A DNA stretch of 14,423 bases from Siphonobacter sp047605205 (lineage in GTDB: Bacteria > Bacteroidota > Bacteroidia > Cytophagales > Spirosomataceae), in the NCBI GenBank assembly GCA_047605205.1, contig JASGGE010000104.1:1-14423 (forward strand), given 5' to 3'. Shown piece after piece: positions 8,334 to 14,423 of this stretch. Position 1 is the first letter of the stretch; every line of letters starts with the position of its first letter. The notes beneath the pieces were generated by a model that did not search any database, was not told the DNA's origin, and worked only from the letters and a program-made list of their open reading frames with translations. Position numbers and translations under genes: made by a program.

Positions 8334-8338
8334 CTTAT

Positions 8339-9475
8339 ATGCGGGTACTTATTGTACATAACATACTTTGGGCTCATTATAAAGCAGCTTTATTTACTGA
8401 ATTAGCAAAGCAATGTCCATCTGATTCACAGTTACTTGTACTACAGTTTGCGAATAATGAATACAAGTATCAACAGTTAGGTAAATCAGGAATGATTTCC
8501 CACGACTATCCGTACATATTATTACATCGTGGGCCGTTAGAAGAGGTTACCTTTAGCAGCAAAGTTCGGTTTGTATTAAAGCATATTAAAACATTTAAAC
8601 CTGACCTAGTTAATGTTACTGGCTATTATGACCCGGCATTCTGGATTATTATACTTATTTGCAAACTAAAAGGTATTAAGCTTGTAATGAGCAATGAATC
8701 CGGTGAAAAAGATGGCACCAGGAATGGCCTTAAAGAAGTTTTCAAGCGATTCTTAATTAGTTGTTTCCATGGATTTATTTTTTTTGGAAAATCTTCTTCA
8801 AAATATATTTTTCATTTAGGAGCCAACCCTTCACAGATTATCACCCAACATGCCGCTGTCATTAACACATCAGTAGTTAAAAGTCGATTTGAGCAAGCTA
8901 AACACACACGTACTGCTTCATTTAAGACAACGCATCATTTTATATTTACCGGTCGTCTTGCTCAGGAAAAAAATGTTTCACTGCTTATTCGGGCGTTTAG
9001 CTGGCTCAAACAAAATGATTCTTTTGCCGAACATTGGGGCTTATTAATTGTTGGGGATGGCCCGCTTCGTGAGAAATTTATCTCTCAAACTTCAGAAAAA
9101 GATATTCACTGGTTAGGGGGGCACCCCTGGCACGAAGTCCCGGTTTACTTAGCCCTGGCAGATGCCTTGGTATTACCAAGTTTCTTTGAACCCTGGGGCT
9201 TAGTTGTCAATGAAGCCATGACCTGTGGATTACCCGTTCTGGTTTCTTCGCAGTGTGGCTGTGTTGAAGATTTAGTGGAAAACGGAGGGAATGGTTATAC
9301 CTTTGACCCAATGCAGATCGATTCTTTAATTAGAGTCATGCAGGAATTTATTCATCTTTCTCAGAAAAAAAGAGATGAAATGGGCAACCGTTCCCTTGAA
9401 TTAATAAGCCCTTTTTCTGAACAACGTGCTGCAAACGAAATATGGGAGGGCTTTAAACGAATCATTCATCCATGA
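8339..9475 (+). CDS. GT4 family glycosyltransferase
   Basis: GT-B retaining glycosyltransferase of 378 residues, cytoplasmic or membrane-associated. The N-terminal half starts MRVLIVHNILWAHYKAALF and contains KPDLVNVTGYYDP (87-99), where the acceptor cleft lies in this family, then a hydrophobic patch (102-116). The donor half begins FTGRLAQEKN (203-212), includes IVGDGPLREKF (237-247), and has the EX7E motif E284 to E292 in EPWGLVVNEAMTCGLPV, followed by SSQCGC. Length and domain order are standard. ATG 8339 is 5 bases after the polymerase stop. The last four bases, ATGA, are shared with the start of the next GT4 gene, which indicates translational coupling. Confidence 0.92.
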   Translation: MRVLIVHNILWAHYKAALFTELAKQCPSDSQLLVLQFANNEYKYQQLGKSGMISHDYPYILLHRGPLEEVTFSSKVRFVLKHIKTFKPDLVNVTGYYDPAFWIIILICKLKGIKLVMSNESGEKDGTRNGLKEVFKRFLISCFHGFIFFGKSSSKYIFHLGANPSQIITQHAAVINTSVVKSRFEQAKHTRTASFKTTHHFIFTGRLAQEKNVSLLIRAFSWLKQNDSFAEHWGLLIVGDGPLREKFISQTSEKDIHWLGGHPWHEVPVYLALADALVLPSFFEPWGLVVNEAMTCGLPVLVSSQCGCVEDLVENGGNGYTFDPMQIDSLIRVMQEFIHLSQKKRDEMGNRSLELISPFSEQRAANEIWEGFKRIIHP

Positions 9476-10617
9476 AAATACTTAACCTCTGCGGATATTC
9501 CTGGGAAATAGGTGGTCCGGCAAAGGTCATTTACGATAACACTACCGCTCAACTCAACCTGGGAGCCGAGGTAACTATAGTAACTCCTCTTTCGGAAGGT
9601 GAGCGTCTTTACACCATTCCTCAGGGAGCCAGGGTTATTACCTGCAAACGGCATTGGCTAGCTCGTTTTATTCCCGAATTTTCGCCTGAATTATTTACCT
9701 ATTATCGTAAACATGCTCATGAATATGACATTGTACACATTCATGGGGCTTTTCATTTTGCGGGCTGGGTACCGTTTATGATTCGATCAAAAGCAAAAAA
9801 AGTTTTCACGGTTCATGGTACCTTAGACGGCTGGGCTTTACAAAAATCAGCCTGGAAAAAGAATATTATTTCATTCTTATTCCAGCGGAAAATGATTGAA
9901 AGGTGTGATCTTATTCACGTATTAAATCCAGAAGAAAAAGATGATGTAACCCGGTACTTAGCTCATCAGCATCCGAATATCGTGGTTATTAATAATGGTA
10001 TTCAGCTTTCTCAATACGAAACGCTACCAGCAAGGGGTCTTTTTCGAGCAAAATATAACCTTGACACTAATACACCGATTATTTTATTTCTTAGCCGCAT
10101 TAATGTAAAGAAAGGCCTGGATCTGCTCTTACCTGCTTTTCTTGAAGTTTTAAACAAATTTCCATCTACTCATCTTTTTATTGCAGGGCCAGATGATGGG
10201 TTCCTGGATTATGTTATTTCTTTTATTAAAGATCATAACTTATCAAAACAGGTTACCTTAACCGGCATGTTAACTGGTACAGATAAATTGGAAGCTATTG
10301 TTGATGCCGATATTTTTGCTCTTCCTACTTACTCTGAAGGATTTTCTATGGCAGCAATAGAAGCAATGGCATGTGGCACAGCCTTATTGACAACTAACCG
10401 GGTTGGGTTTGGCCATTTATTAAAAAACACGAATACTGCCGAGTTAGTTACGCTTGAAATTTCAGACGTAACCCGCGGAATAAATCAATTATTAGAAAAC
10501 CCGGAAAATCGGCATTTAATCGCAGCTAATGGCAAGAAACTGGCCTGGAGTATTGCCGATATCAACGTCGTAGCGACAAAACTATACCGGGCATTTGAAT
10601 CACTTTTGGCCCGTTAA
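9472..10617 (+). CDS. GT4 family glycosyltransferase
   Basis: Second GT-B enzyme in tandem, 381 residues. The start MKILNLCGYSWEIGGPAKV carries the GG-A-V turn seen in many GT4 proteins (residues 14-19). VHIHGAFH (88-95) and VHGTLDGWALQKS (114-126) are typical acceptor-domain blocks; HGTLDxWAL is common in GT4 enzymes of O-antigen clusters. The donor domain begins FLSRINVKKGLD (206-217) and has IAGPDDG (237-243), and the EX7E pair is E289 and E297 in EGFSMAAIEAMACG. It overlaps the upstream gene by ATGA and ends 6 bases before the next start. It is only distantly similar to the gene before it, so the pair is not a recent duplication. Sugar specificity unknown. Confidence 0.92.
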   Translation: MKILNLCGYSWEIGGPAKVIYDNTTAQLNLGAEVTIVTPLSEGERLYTIPQGARVITCKRHWLARFIPEFSPELFTYYRKHAHEYDIVHIHGAFHFAGWVPFMIRSKAKKVFTVHGTLDGWALQKSAWKKNIISFLFQRKMIERCDLIHVLNPEEKDDVTRYLAHQHPNIVVINNGIQLSQYETLPARGLFRAKYNLDTNTPIILFLSRINVKKGLDLLLPAFLEVLNKFPSTHLFIAGPDDGFLDYVISFIKDHNLSKQVTLTGMLTGTDKLEAIVDADIFALPTYSEGFSMAAIEAMACGTALLTTNRVGFGHLLKNTNTAELVTLEISDVTRGINQLLENPENRHLIAANGKKLAWSIADINVVATKLYRAFESLLAR

Positions 10618-10623
10618 TCTATC

Positions 10624-11547
10624 ATGAGTACAGACCAGGCAGATCTTGCAGTCATTATCCTGACGTTTAATGAAGAAAAACACATTGAACGCTGTTTGAA
10701 GAGTCTGCATGCCGTAACCAGAAATATATTCATTGTTGATTCCTATTCTACCGACCGAACTGTTGAATTAGCCACTCACTTAGGTGCTGTTGTGGTTCAG
10801 AACGCGTGGGTAAATTATGCCAATCAATTTAACTTCGCTATTCAGCAGTGCCCCTTTCAAACCAAATGGCTAATGCGGATGGACTCTGATGAATATATTT
10901 TACCCGAACTTGCTCAAGAAATTCAACAAAAGCTTACCAGCCTGCCCGACACTACCACCGGTATCTATATTAAACGGAGGGTTATGTTTATGGATCAGTG
11001 GATTCGTCATGGTGGTTATTACCCAATCTGGTTATTACGCATCTGGCGGACAGGCCAGGGAGTGTGCGAAGAACTGTGGATGGATGAGCACATTAAAGTT
11101 TCTTCAGGAAATCTGATTCATTTTGAACAGGATCTGGTAGATCATAATTTGAATAATCTGACCTGGTGGACTCAAAAGCACAATCAATACGCTATTCGAG
11201 AAGCTATTGATTTACTAAATGTGAAATACGATTTTGGGAACGCTGAAATGGTTACACCAAAACTTTTTGGCACGCAGGAGCAGCGAAAGCGTTATCTGAA
11301 AATCCGATACGCCAATTTACCTTTATTCACACGACCTTTTCTTTACTTTCTATTCCGATATTTCATAAAAATGGGTTTTCTGGACGGAAAACGTGGCCTT
11401 ATCTGGCATTTTCTTCAGGGATTCTGGTATCGATTTCTAGTAGACGCAAAAATATTTGAAGTATATCACCGGGCAGGTGTGAGCAAACAGGCTATTGCCG
11501 ATTTTTTCTGGACTGAATATGGAAAAGACCTTACCGGGACACGTTGA
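10624..11547 (+). CDS. GT2 glycosyltransferase, WaaE/KdtX-like
   Basis: GT-A inverting transferase of 307 residues resembling the WaaE/KdtX group, whose studied members add a glucose to LPS inner core; here the target could be the repeat unit instead. It opens with LAVIILTFNEEKHIERCL (8-25), has VDSYSTDRT (38-46) as the nucleotide block and MDSDEYI (86-92) as the DxD site. It then shows the subgroup's arrangement of basic and aromatic residues: RHGGYYPIWLLRIWR (124-138), a DEHI block near 155, and HNLNNLTWWTQKHN (about 175-188). The C-terminal part is hydrophobic and Arg/Phe-rich, suggesting membrane contact. The final 29 bases overlap the start of the acetyltransferase gene in another frame. 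Confidence 0.9.
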   Translation: MSTDQADLAVIILTFNEEKHIERCLKSLHAVTRNIFIVDSYSTDRTVELATHLGAVVVQNAWVNYANQFNFAIQQCPFQTKWLMRMDSDEYILPELAQEIQQKLTSLPDTTTGIYIKRRVMFMDQWIRHGGYYPIWLLRIWRTGQGVCEELWMDEHIKVSSGNLIHFEQDLVDHNLNNLTWWTQKHNQYAIREAIDLLNVKYDFGNAEMVTPKLFGTQEQRKRYLKIRYANLPLFTRPFLYFLFRYFIKMGFLDGKRGLIWHFLQGFWYRFLVDAKIFEVYHRAGVSKQAIADFFWTEYGKDLTGTR

Positions 11548-12091
11548 TTTATCAAAATATCAGCATAATCCACAATATTCATCAAAAAGCTGGCGAAACA
11601 GAATTTGGTACCTCATCAATGCCTTTCTGATCAATACATCAGTGCCATTACCCGTTTCTTTTAAAATCTGGGTCCTACGAAAATTCGGAGCGAAAGTTGG
11701 TAAAGGCGTAATGATTAAGCCCTTGGTAAATATCAAATTTCCCTGGCTTCTTGAAATAGACGACTACGTCTGGATTGGTGAAGAAGTGTGGATCGATAAT
11801 CTGGCTCCTATTCGCATCGGGTCTAACTCCTGCCTTTCCCAGGGAGCGATGTTACTTTGTGGAAACCACAATTATAAATCATACCGATTTGACCTGATGG
11901 TTGGCCCCATTACACTGGAAGAAGGTGTTTGGATTGGGGCTAAAGCCATTGTTTGCCCAGGTATTACCTGCCATTCACATGCCATCCTGACCGTTGGCTC
12001 TATTGCCTCTACGAACCTGGAAGCCTATGGAGTGTATCGGGGCAATCCTGCCACCAAGATCCGCGAGCGTAGCATAGAAATACCCCAATAA
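11519..12091 (+). CDS. WcaF-like O-acetyltransferase (left-handed beta-helix)
   Basis: Acetyl-CoA-dependent transferase of the LbetaH/hexapeptide family, closest in appearance to WcaF of colanic acid synthesis; it probably O-acetylates a sugar of the repeat unit in the cytoplasm. It has 190 residues. LPGHVDLSKYQ (5-15) and the Trp/Arg-rich N-terminal helix region (25-55) are typical of WcaF-type proteins. Hexapeptide turns run from about 57 to 165 (VGKGVMIKP, IGEEVWIDN, IGSNSCLSQGA, IGAKAIVCPG). H117 in GNHNY is the likely catalytic histidine, and YRGNPA (173-178) closes the coil. ATG 11519 is preferred because it places the family N-terminus correctly; a TTG at 11495 would add eight residues and overlap more. 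The start lies 29 bases inside the upstream gene, so expression is probably coupled. Confidence 0.9.
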   Translation: MEKTLPGHVDLSKYQHNPQYSSKSWRNRIWYLINAFLINTSVPLPVSFKIWVLRKFGAKVGKGVMIKPLVNIKFPWLLEIDDYVWIGEEVWIDNLAPIRIGSNSCLSQGAMLLCGNHNYKSYRFDLMVGPITLEEGVWIGAKAIVCPGITCHSHAILTVGSIASTNLEAYGVYRGNPATKIRERSIEIPQ

Positions 12092-12389
12092 ATTACTTTA
12101 TGGCTGACGTAATCCGATTTACAAGATTATCGCACATCTGGTACAACTTTTCTTGCTGAAATCACGTAGGTATTGTCAGTATCAAGTAGTTAAATTTATC
12201 CTAACTGTCAGAAAATTCTTTATATCGCCATCAGACTGTTTCAGGATTACCATTTATCTAAAAAAACAAGCCACGTAGTAAATATATCAACTATGTTTGT
12301 AATAGAATCCCTTACTTGTAAGTGTCTTTTGCAGACAGGTTGTTGCTTTCTTACTTCAACTCGTGATTCGTTAAATACAGAAAAAATAT
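12092..12389. other. 298-base non-coding gap before the WecA-like gene
   Basis: No convincing gene is present on either strand. No strong hairpin followed by a T-run is visible, so the acetyltransferase transcript may read through. One TAnnTTTG box (12292-12299) is the best promoter candidate and is listed separately. A 7-base direct repeat, CACGTAG, occurs at 12163-12169 and 12272-12278, and a short palindromic stretch, CTTACTTGTAAG, lies just downstream of the promoter box; both could be chance. This is the longest gap in the locus. Confidence 0.5.
12292..12299 (+). promoter_or_regulatory. Possible -7 box upstream of the WecA-like gene
   Basis: TATGTTTG matches the Bacteroidota TAnnTTTG consensus. 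A TTG at the expected -33 distance is missing, so the site is only a candidate. If used, the transcript would start about 85 bases before ATG 12390. An independent promoter is plausible, because the initiating transferase is set apart from the tightly packed genes before it. Confidence 0.35.
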
Positions 12390-13565
12390 ATGATAACAGC
12401 TCTACGCCATATTCTGAATGAACCTTATATACAGGCACTTATCTCTTTAATTGCGTCCTGCTGGGTTACAATCGAGGCCATCCCCGTTATCAATACTATC
12501 TCCCGCCTTCGTAACTTAATGAAGGAGCCCGAAACCAGAAGTGCCCACGAAAGCAAAACACCTACGTTAGGGGGTATTGCTATTTTCGCGGGTACCATGC
12601 TTGGCTACTTTATCTGGCATCTGGAGGGCGAAACGCATCTGCATCATTTAGCAATTGCTGGCATTATTATTCTCTTTTTTACTGGAGTTAAAGACGACAT
12701 TCTTGTTATCGCTCCGATGAAGAAAATGTTAGCTCAAATTGCAGCTTCAGCCTTGATTATTATTGGAGCTGATTTACGAATTAATGATTTGTTTGGAATC
12801 TTTGGTATTCATCAAATTCCTTATTTGCTGAGTGTTGTTTTTACCATTTTCATCTTTATTGCTCTTACGAATGCCATTAACCTTATTGATGGAGTAGACG
12901 GCCTGGCGGGAGGCATTGGTTTAATCGCAACCATGATGTTTGGTTCCTGGTTTTTAATAAATAGACAGTATCCTTTAGCGATTCTGGCCGCATCGCTGGC
13001 AGGAGGATTGGTCGGGTTTCTCAGGTTTAACTTTTCGGTTACCAGTAAAATATTCATGGGGGATACTGGCTCCTTAATCCTGGGCTTTGTCTTGACTCTT
13101 TTTGCTGTAAAATTTATTCACCTCAATACCGGAGCAGGAGCCATTCTGGATGCCCCCATCCTGGCCATTGTTGTGTTGATCGTTCCAATTTATGATACGT
13201 TACGGGTTTTTATTATCCGAATCATGAACGGACGTTCGCCATTCACACCCGATAAAAACCATACCCACCATATTTTATTAGCTCAGGGGCTTTCGCATTT
13301 TCAGGTAACGTGTATTATGTGTGCTGTAACGTTAGGACTAACGGGATTTTTCCTGGCGATACGCCACACCCTGACAACCACGCAAAGTTTATTGATACTG
13401 ATTGCGATGTTCTTCCTCTATAATTATGTGAATTACTTACTTATTAAACGAGTTAACTACGTAGATCCTTCCCTTCGAGCACTCGAGCAGCAGAAAATGG
13501 TAAAACGGGAAGCAAAGGCTCGCCTGAAAAAGATCAAACGAATAAAAAAAATGTATGAGAACTAG
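12390..13565 (+). CDS. WecA/TagO/MraY-type undecaprenyl-phosphate sugar-1-phosphate transferase
   Basis: Polyprenyl-phosphate HexNAc-1-phosphate transferase of the inner membrane. It moves a sugar phosphate (GlcNAc-1-P in WecA and TagO) from its UDP donor to undecaprenyl phosphate, the first step of repeat-unit assembly. The 391-residue protein has about ten hydrophobic spans and all family signatures: the early RSAHESKTPTLGG block (50-62), GVKDD (99-103, metal-binding Asp pair), NAINLIDGVDGLAGG (161-175, catalytic Asp region), FMGDTGSL (222-229) and PDKNHTHHILL (287-297, cytoplasmic His loop). The PDKNHTHH form points to WecA/TagO-like enzymes rather than true MraY. A basic tail (364-391, many Lys and Arg) should be cytoplasmic. 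ATG 12390 gives a normal N-terminus. It is last in the locus and is followed directly by a terminator. The exact donor sugar is inferred, not shown. Confidence 0.92.
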   Translation: MITALRHILNEPYIQALISLIASCWVTIEAIPVINTISRLRNLMKEPETRSAHESKTPTLGGIAIFAGTMLGYFIWHLEGETHLHHLAIAGIIILFFTGVKDDILVIAPMKKMLAQIAASALIIIGADLRINDLFGIFGIHQIPYLLSVVFTIFIFIALTNAINLIDGVDGLAGGIGLIATMMFGSWFLINRQYPLAILAASLAGGLVGFLRFNFSVTSKIFMGDTGSLILGFVLTLFAVKFIHLNTGAGAILDAPILAIVVLIVPIYDTLRVFIIRIMNGRSPFTPDKNHTHHILLAQGLSHFQVTCIMCAVTLGLTGFFLAIRHTLTTTQSLLILIAMFFLYNYVNYLLIKRVNYVDPSLRALEQQKMVKREAKARLKKIKRIKKMYEN

Positions 13566-13570
13566 TTCTC
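13557..13570. repeat. 14-bp perfect palindrome over the stop codon
   Basis: GAGAACTAGTTCTC reads the same on both strands and contains the TAG stop codon (13563-13565) of the WecA-like gene. It sits 4 bases before the large terminator hairpin. It has no spacer, so it is better suited to dimer protein binding than to RNA folding. It may also be chance. Confidence 0.6.
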
Positions 13571-13574
13571 AAGA

Positions 13575-13629
13575 AAATGGAATCAAAAAGAGCTGCCTAG
13601 TGAATGGGCAGCTCTTTTTGATTCCATTT
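13575..13629 (+). terminator. Long perfect hairpin terminator closing the locus
   Basis: Two 23-base arms (13575-13597 and 13607-13629) are perfectly complementary around a 9-base loop, TAGTGAATG. The GC-rich core is GAGCTGCC/GGCAGCTC. The core's downstream side runs into TTTTTG and its upstream side starts with CAAAAAG, so each strand presents a core hairpin plus a T-run. The element can work as an intrinsic terminator in both directions. The outer arms (AAATGGAATC and its complement) extend pairing beyond what termination needs. It begins 9 bases after the WecA-like stop codon. Confidence 0.88.
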
Positions 13630-13675
13630 CATCCAGTTTGTATAAATGCCTTTCCTTTCTATTAATACGAATGTC

Positions 13676-13690
13676 CTCCGGTACACGGAG
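13676..13690. repeat. Short inverted repeat in the -33 region of the GNAT promoter
   Basis: CTCCG (13676-13680) and CGGAG (13686-13690) flank GTACA. The right arm lies where the -33 element of the promoter for the GNAT gene should be, and no TTG is present there. It could be an operator or activator site; with only 5-base arms, chance is a real alternative. Confidence 0.35.
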
Positions 13691-13706
13691 CTCTTTATTA
13701 ACTGCC

Positions 13707-13714
13707 TACCTTTG
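13707..13714 (+). promoter_or_regulatory. Bacteroidota -7 box for the GNAT gene
   Basis: TACCTTTG matches TAnnTTTG exactly and is identical to the box at 4272-4279. The start codon lies 17 bases downstream, so the expected transcript start (near 13720) gives a leader of only about a dozen bases with no Shine-Dalgarno sequence. A TTG at -33 is absent. Confidence 0.62.
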
Positions 13715-13731
13715 TATTTTCTTTTTTAGAT

Positions 13732-14205
13732 ATGATTACCCTTCGTAAAAGCGATTTTTCGGCAGAAGATGTTCAGAAAATCCGTCAGATTTTGCTCGAA
13801 TATGCTGATTCCCTGAACATTAGTTTAGATTTCCAGCACTTTGATCAGGAACTGGCCGATTTACAGTCCCTATATGGCTGGCCTACTGGCTGTATTATTC
13901 TTGCCGAAGACGAAAAAAAACAGGTTCTGGGCTGCGTGGCCTTAAAACCTTTGAAAGAAACGGGAGTATGTGAAATGAAACGCCTTTACGTACGCCCTGG
14001 CGGACAAAAAAAAGGTACAGGCCGAAAGCTTGCCGAAGCTATTATTGATTTTTCCCGCAAAGCAGGCTACCATACCATGAAACTCGATAGCCTGAAGAGC
14101 TTGTCGTCTGCTCTAAAACTATATGAAAAATTAGGGTTTGTGCCAACCGCCCCTTATGTTCATAATCCTCATCCTGATGCTGTCTACATGGAATTAATAC
14201 TTTGA
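13732..14205 (+). CDS. GNAT family N-acetyltransferase
   Basis: Cytoplasmic acetyl-CoA-dependent acetyltransferase of 157 residues; substrate unknown, as for most stand-alone GNAT proteins. Motif A, which binds the pyrophosphate of acetyl-CoA, is LYVRPGGQKKGTGRKLA (85-101), with QKKGTG standing for the usual Q/RxxGxG/A. EMKRLYV (81-87) is the preceding beta-4 strand, and ALKLYEKLGF (127-136) is motif B with the Tyr that commonly acts as general acid. The C-terminal YVHNPHPDAVYMEL resembles small GNATs that act on amino-acid-like or small-molecule substrates. It is separated from the polysaccharide locus by a strong terminator and has its own promoter box, so a role in glycan synthesis is not supported. 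Confidence 0.9.
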   Translation: MITLRKSDFSAEDVQKIRQILLEYADSLNISLDFQHFDQELADLQSLYGWPTGCIILAEDEKKQVLGCVALKPLKETGVCEMKRLYVRPGGQKKGTGRKLAEAIIDFSRKAGYHTMKLDSLKSLSSALKLYEKLGFVPTAPYVHNPHPDAVYMELIL

Positions 14206-14288
14206 TAATCAATACTTTATACCGAATCGTCACCTAACCAGAGAGTATTTACTTTAGATAGTTTTATTGTCTATGCCAAAAAGCCGAT

Positions 14289-14421
14289 ATGAAAATCGTG
14301 TGTTAAAGATTGCGGCAATAGTGAATACACAAAGAATGGCAAGGTTCGCAATAAGCAACGCTTCACATTCTGTAGGTATATAAATGAACACAACGGGGGT
14401 TTGAAGAATACCAAAAAATAA
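14289..14421 (+). pseudogene. Frameshifted N-terminal fragment of an IS1-type transposase (zinc-ribbon)
   Basis: From ATG 14289 the reading MKIVC meets a TAA at once. If the extra T at 14304 is skipped, the frame continues KDCGNSEYTKNGKVRNKQRF and ends at TAA 14419-14421. CxxCG followed by a KNGK...KQRF block is the usual N-terminal zinc-ribbon and DNA-binding start of IS1-family (InsA-like) transposases. The expected second CxxC knuckle is broken: only one Cys (14371-14373) remains, in TFCRY. The fragment therefore has a one-base frameshift, a damaged second knuckle and an early stop. No terminal inverted repeat was found upstream. The window ends two bases after the stop, so more of the element may lie to the right. 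Identification rests on motif memory only. Confidence 0.5.
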
Positions 14422-14423
14422 TT

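Noticed and set aside
11495..11518. TTG at 11495 as start of the WcaF-like gene
   Set aside because: ATG 11519 gives the expected family N-terminus with a smaller overlap.
12247..12438. 63-residue minus-strand reading frame in the gap before the WecA-like gene
   Set aside because: No recognisable motif, no promoter on that strand, and it runs into the WecA-like coding start; likely chance.
14196..14218. Direct repeat AATACTTT (14196-14203 and 14211-14218) as a target-site duplication
   Set aside because: The copies are 7 bases apart with nothing inserted between them, and the sequence is A/T-rich, so chance is likely.
1..14423. CRISPR arrays, tRNA or rRNA genes, phage genes, defence systems
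   Set aside because: No regularly spaced repeats, no cloverleaf or ribosomal RNA segments, and every sizeable reading frame is explained by a glycan gene or the GNAT protein.

Overview
The window is a stretch of chromosome from a member of the Bacteroidota, most likely a Cytophagales-type environmental bacterium. The evidence is two matches to the Bacteroidota -7 promoter box (TACCTTTG at 4272-4279 and 13707-13714), the near absence of Shine-Dalgarno sequences before most genes, and protein families typical of that phylum's surface polysaccharide clusters. Genus cannot be read from the sequence. All genes lie on the + strand.

Bases 4-13565 are one surface polysaccharide (O-antigen, capsule or exopolysaccharide) locus. 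The first block (4-4220) holds a GT4 glycosyltransferase, a GT-A-like transferase with a DPD motif, a GT9 heptosyltransferase-like protein, and a paralogue of the second gene whose DPD motif is gone. A good internal promoter at 4251-4279 opens the second block (4378-12091). This block holds a GT2 enzyme, a DUF5672 protein, a second GT2 enzyme, an AT-rich Wzy/WaaL-like polymerase or ligase, two GT4 enzymes, a WaaE/KdtX-like GT2 enzyme and a WcaF-like acetyltransferase. Spacing is tight and two junctions overlap (ATGA at 9472-9475, and 29 bases at 11519-11547). After a 298-base gap comes a WecA/TagO/MraY-type phosphoglycosyltransferase (12390-13565), the enzyme expected to start the repeat unit on undecaprenyl phosphate. 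A 23-bp perfect hairpin terminator closes the locus.

The inferred pathway is as follows. The WecA-like enzyme places a HexNAc-1-phosphate on the lipid carrier. Up to ten transferase-like proteins (nine GT-like proteins plus the DUF5672 protein) build the unit, and WcaF O-acetylates it. The Wzy-like protein polymerises it, or ligates it to another acceptor. No flippase (Wzx), chain-length regulator or nucleotide-sugar synthesis gene is in the window, so the locus must extend to the left or draw on genes elsewhere.

Bases 13566-14423 are outside the locus. They contain the terminator, a separately promoted GNAT acetyltransferase (13732-14205), and at the right edge a short frameshifted piece that reads like the N-terminal zinc-ribbon of an IS1-type transposase (14289-14421).

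Most of the window is a well-organised but conventional glycan locus. The least conventional points are the DPD-less paralogue, the DUF5672 protein inside the operon, the long hairpin with an adjacent 14-bp palindrome, and the transposase relic. I saw no clear sign of a wholly new system.
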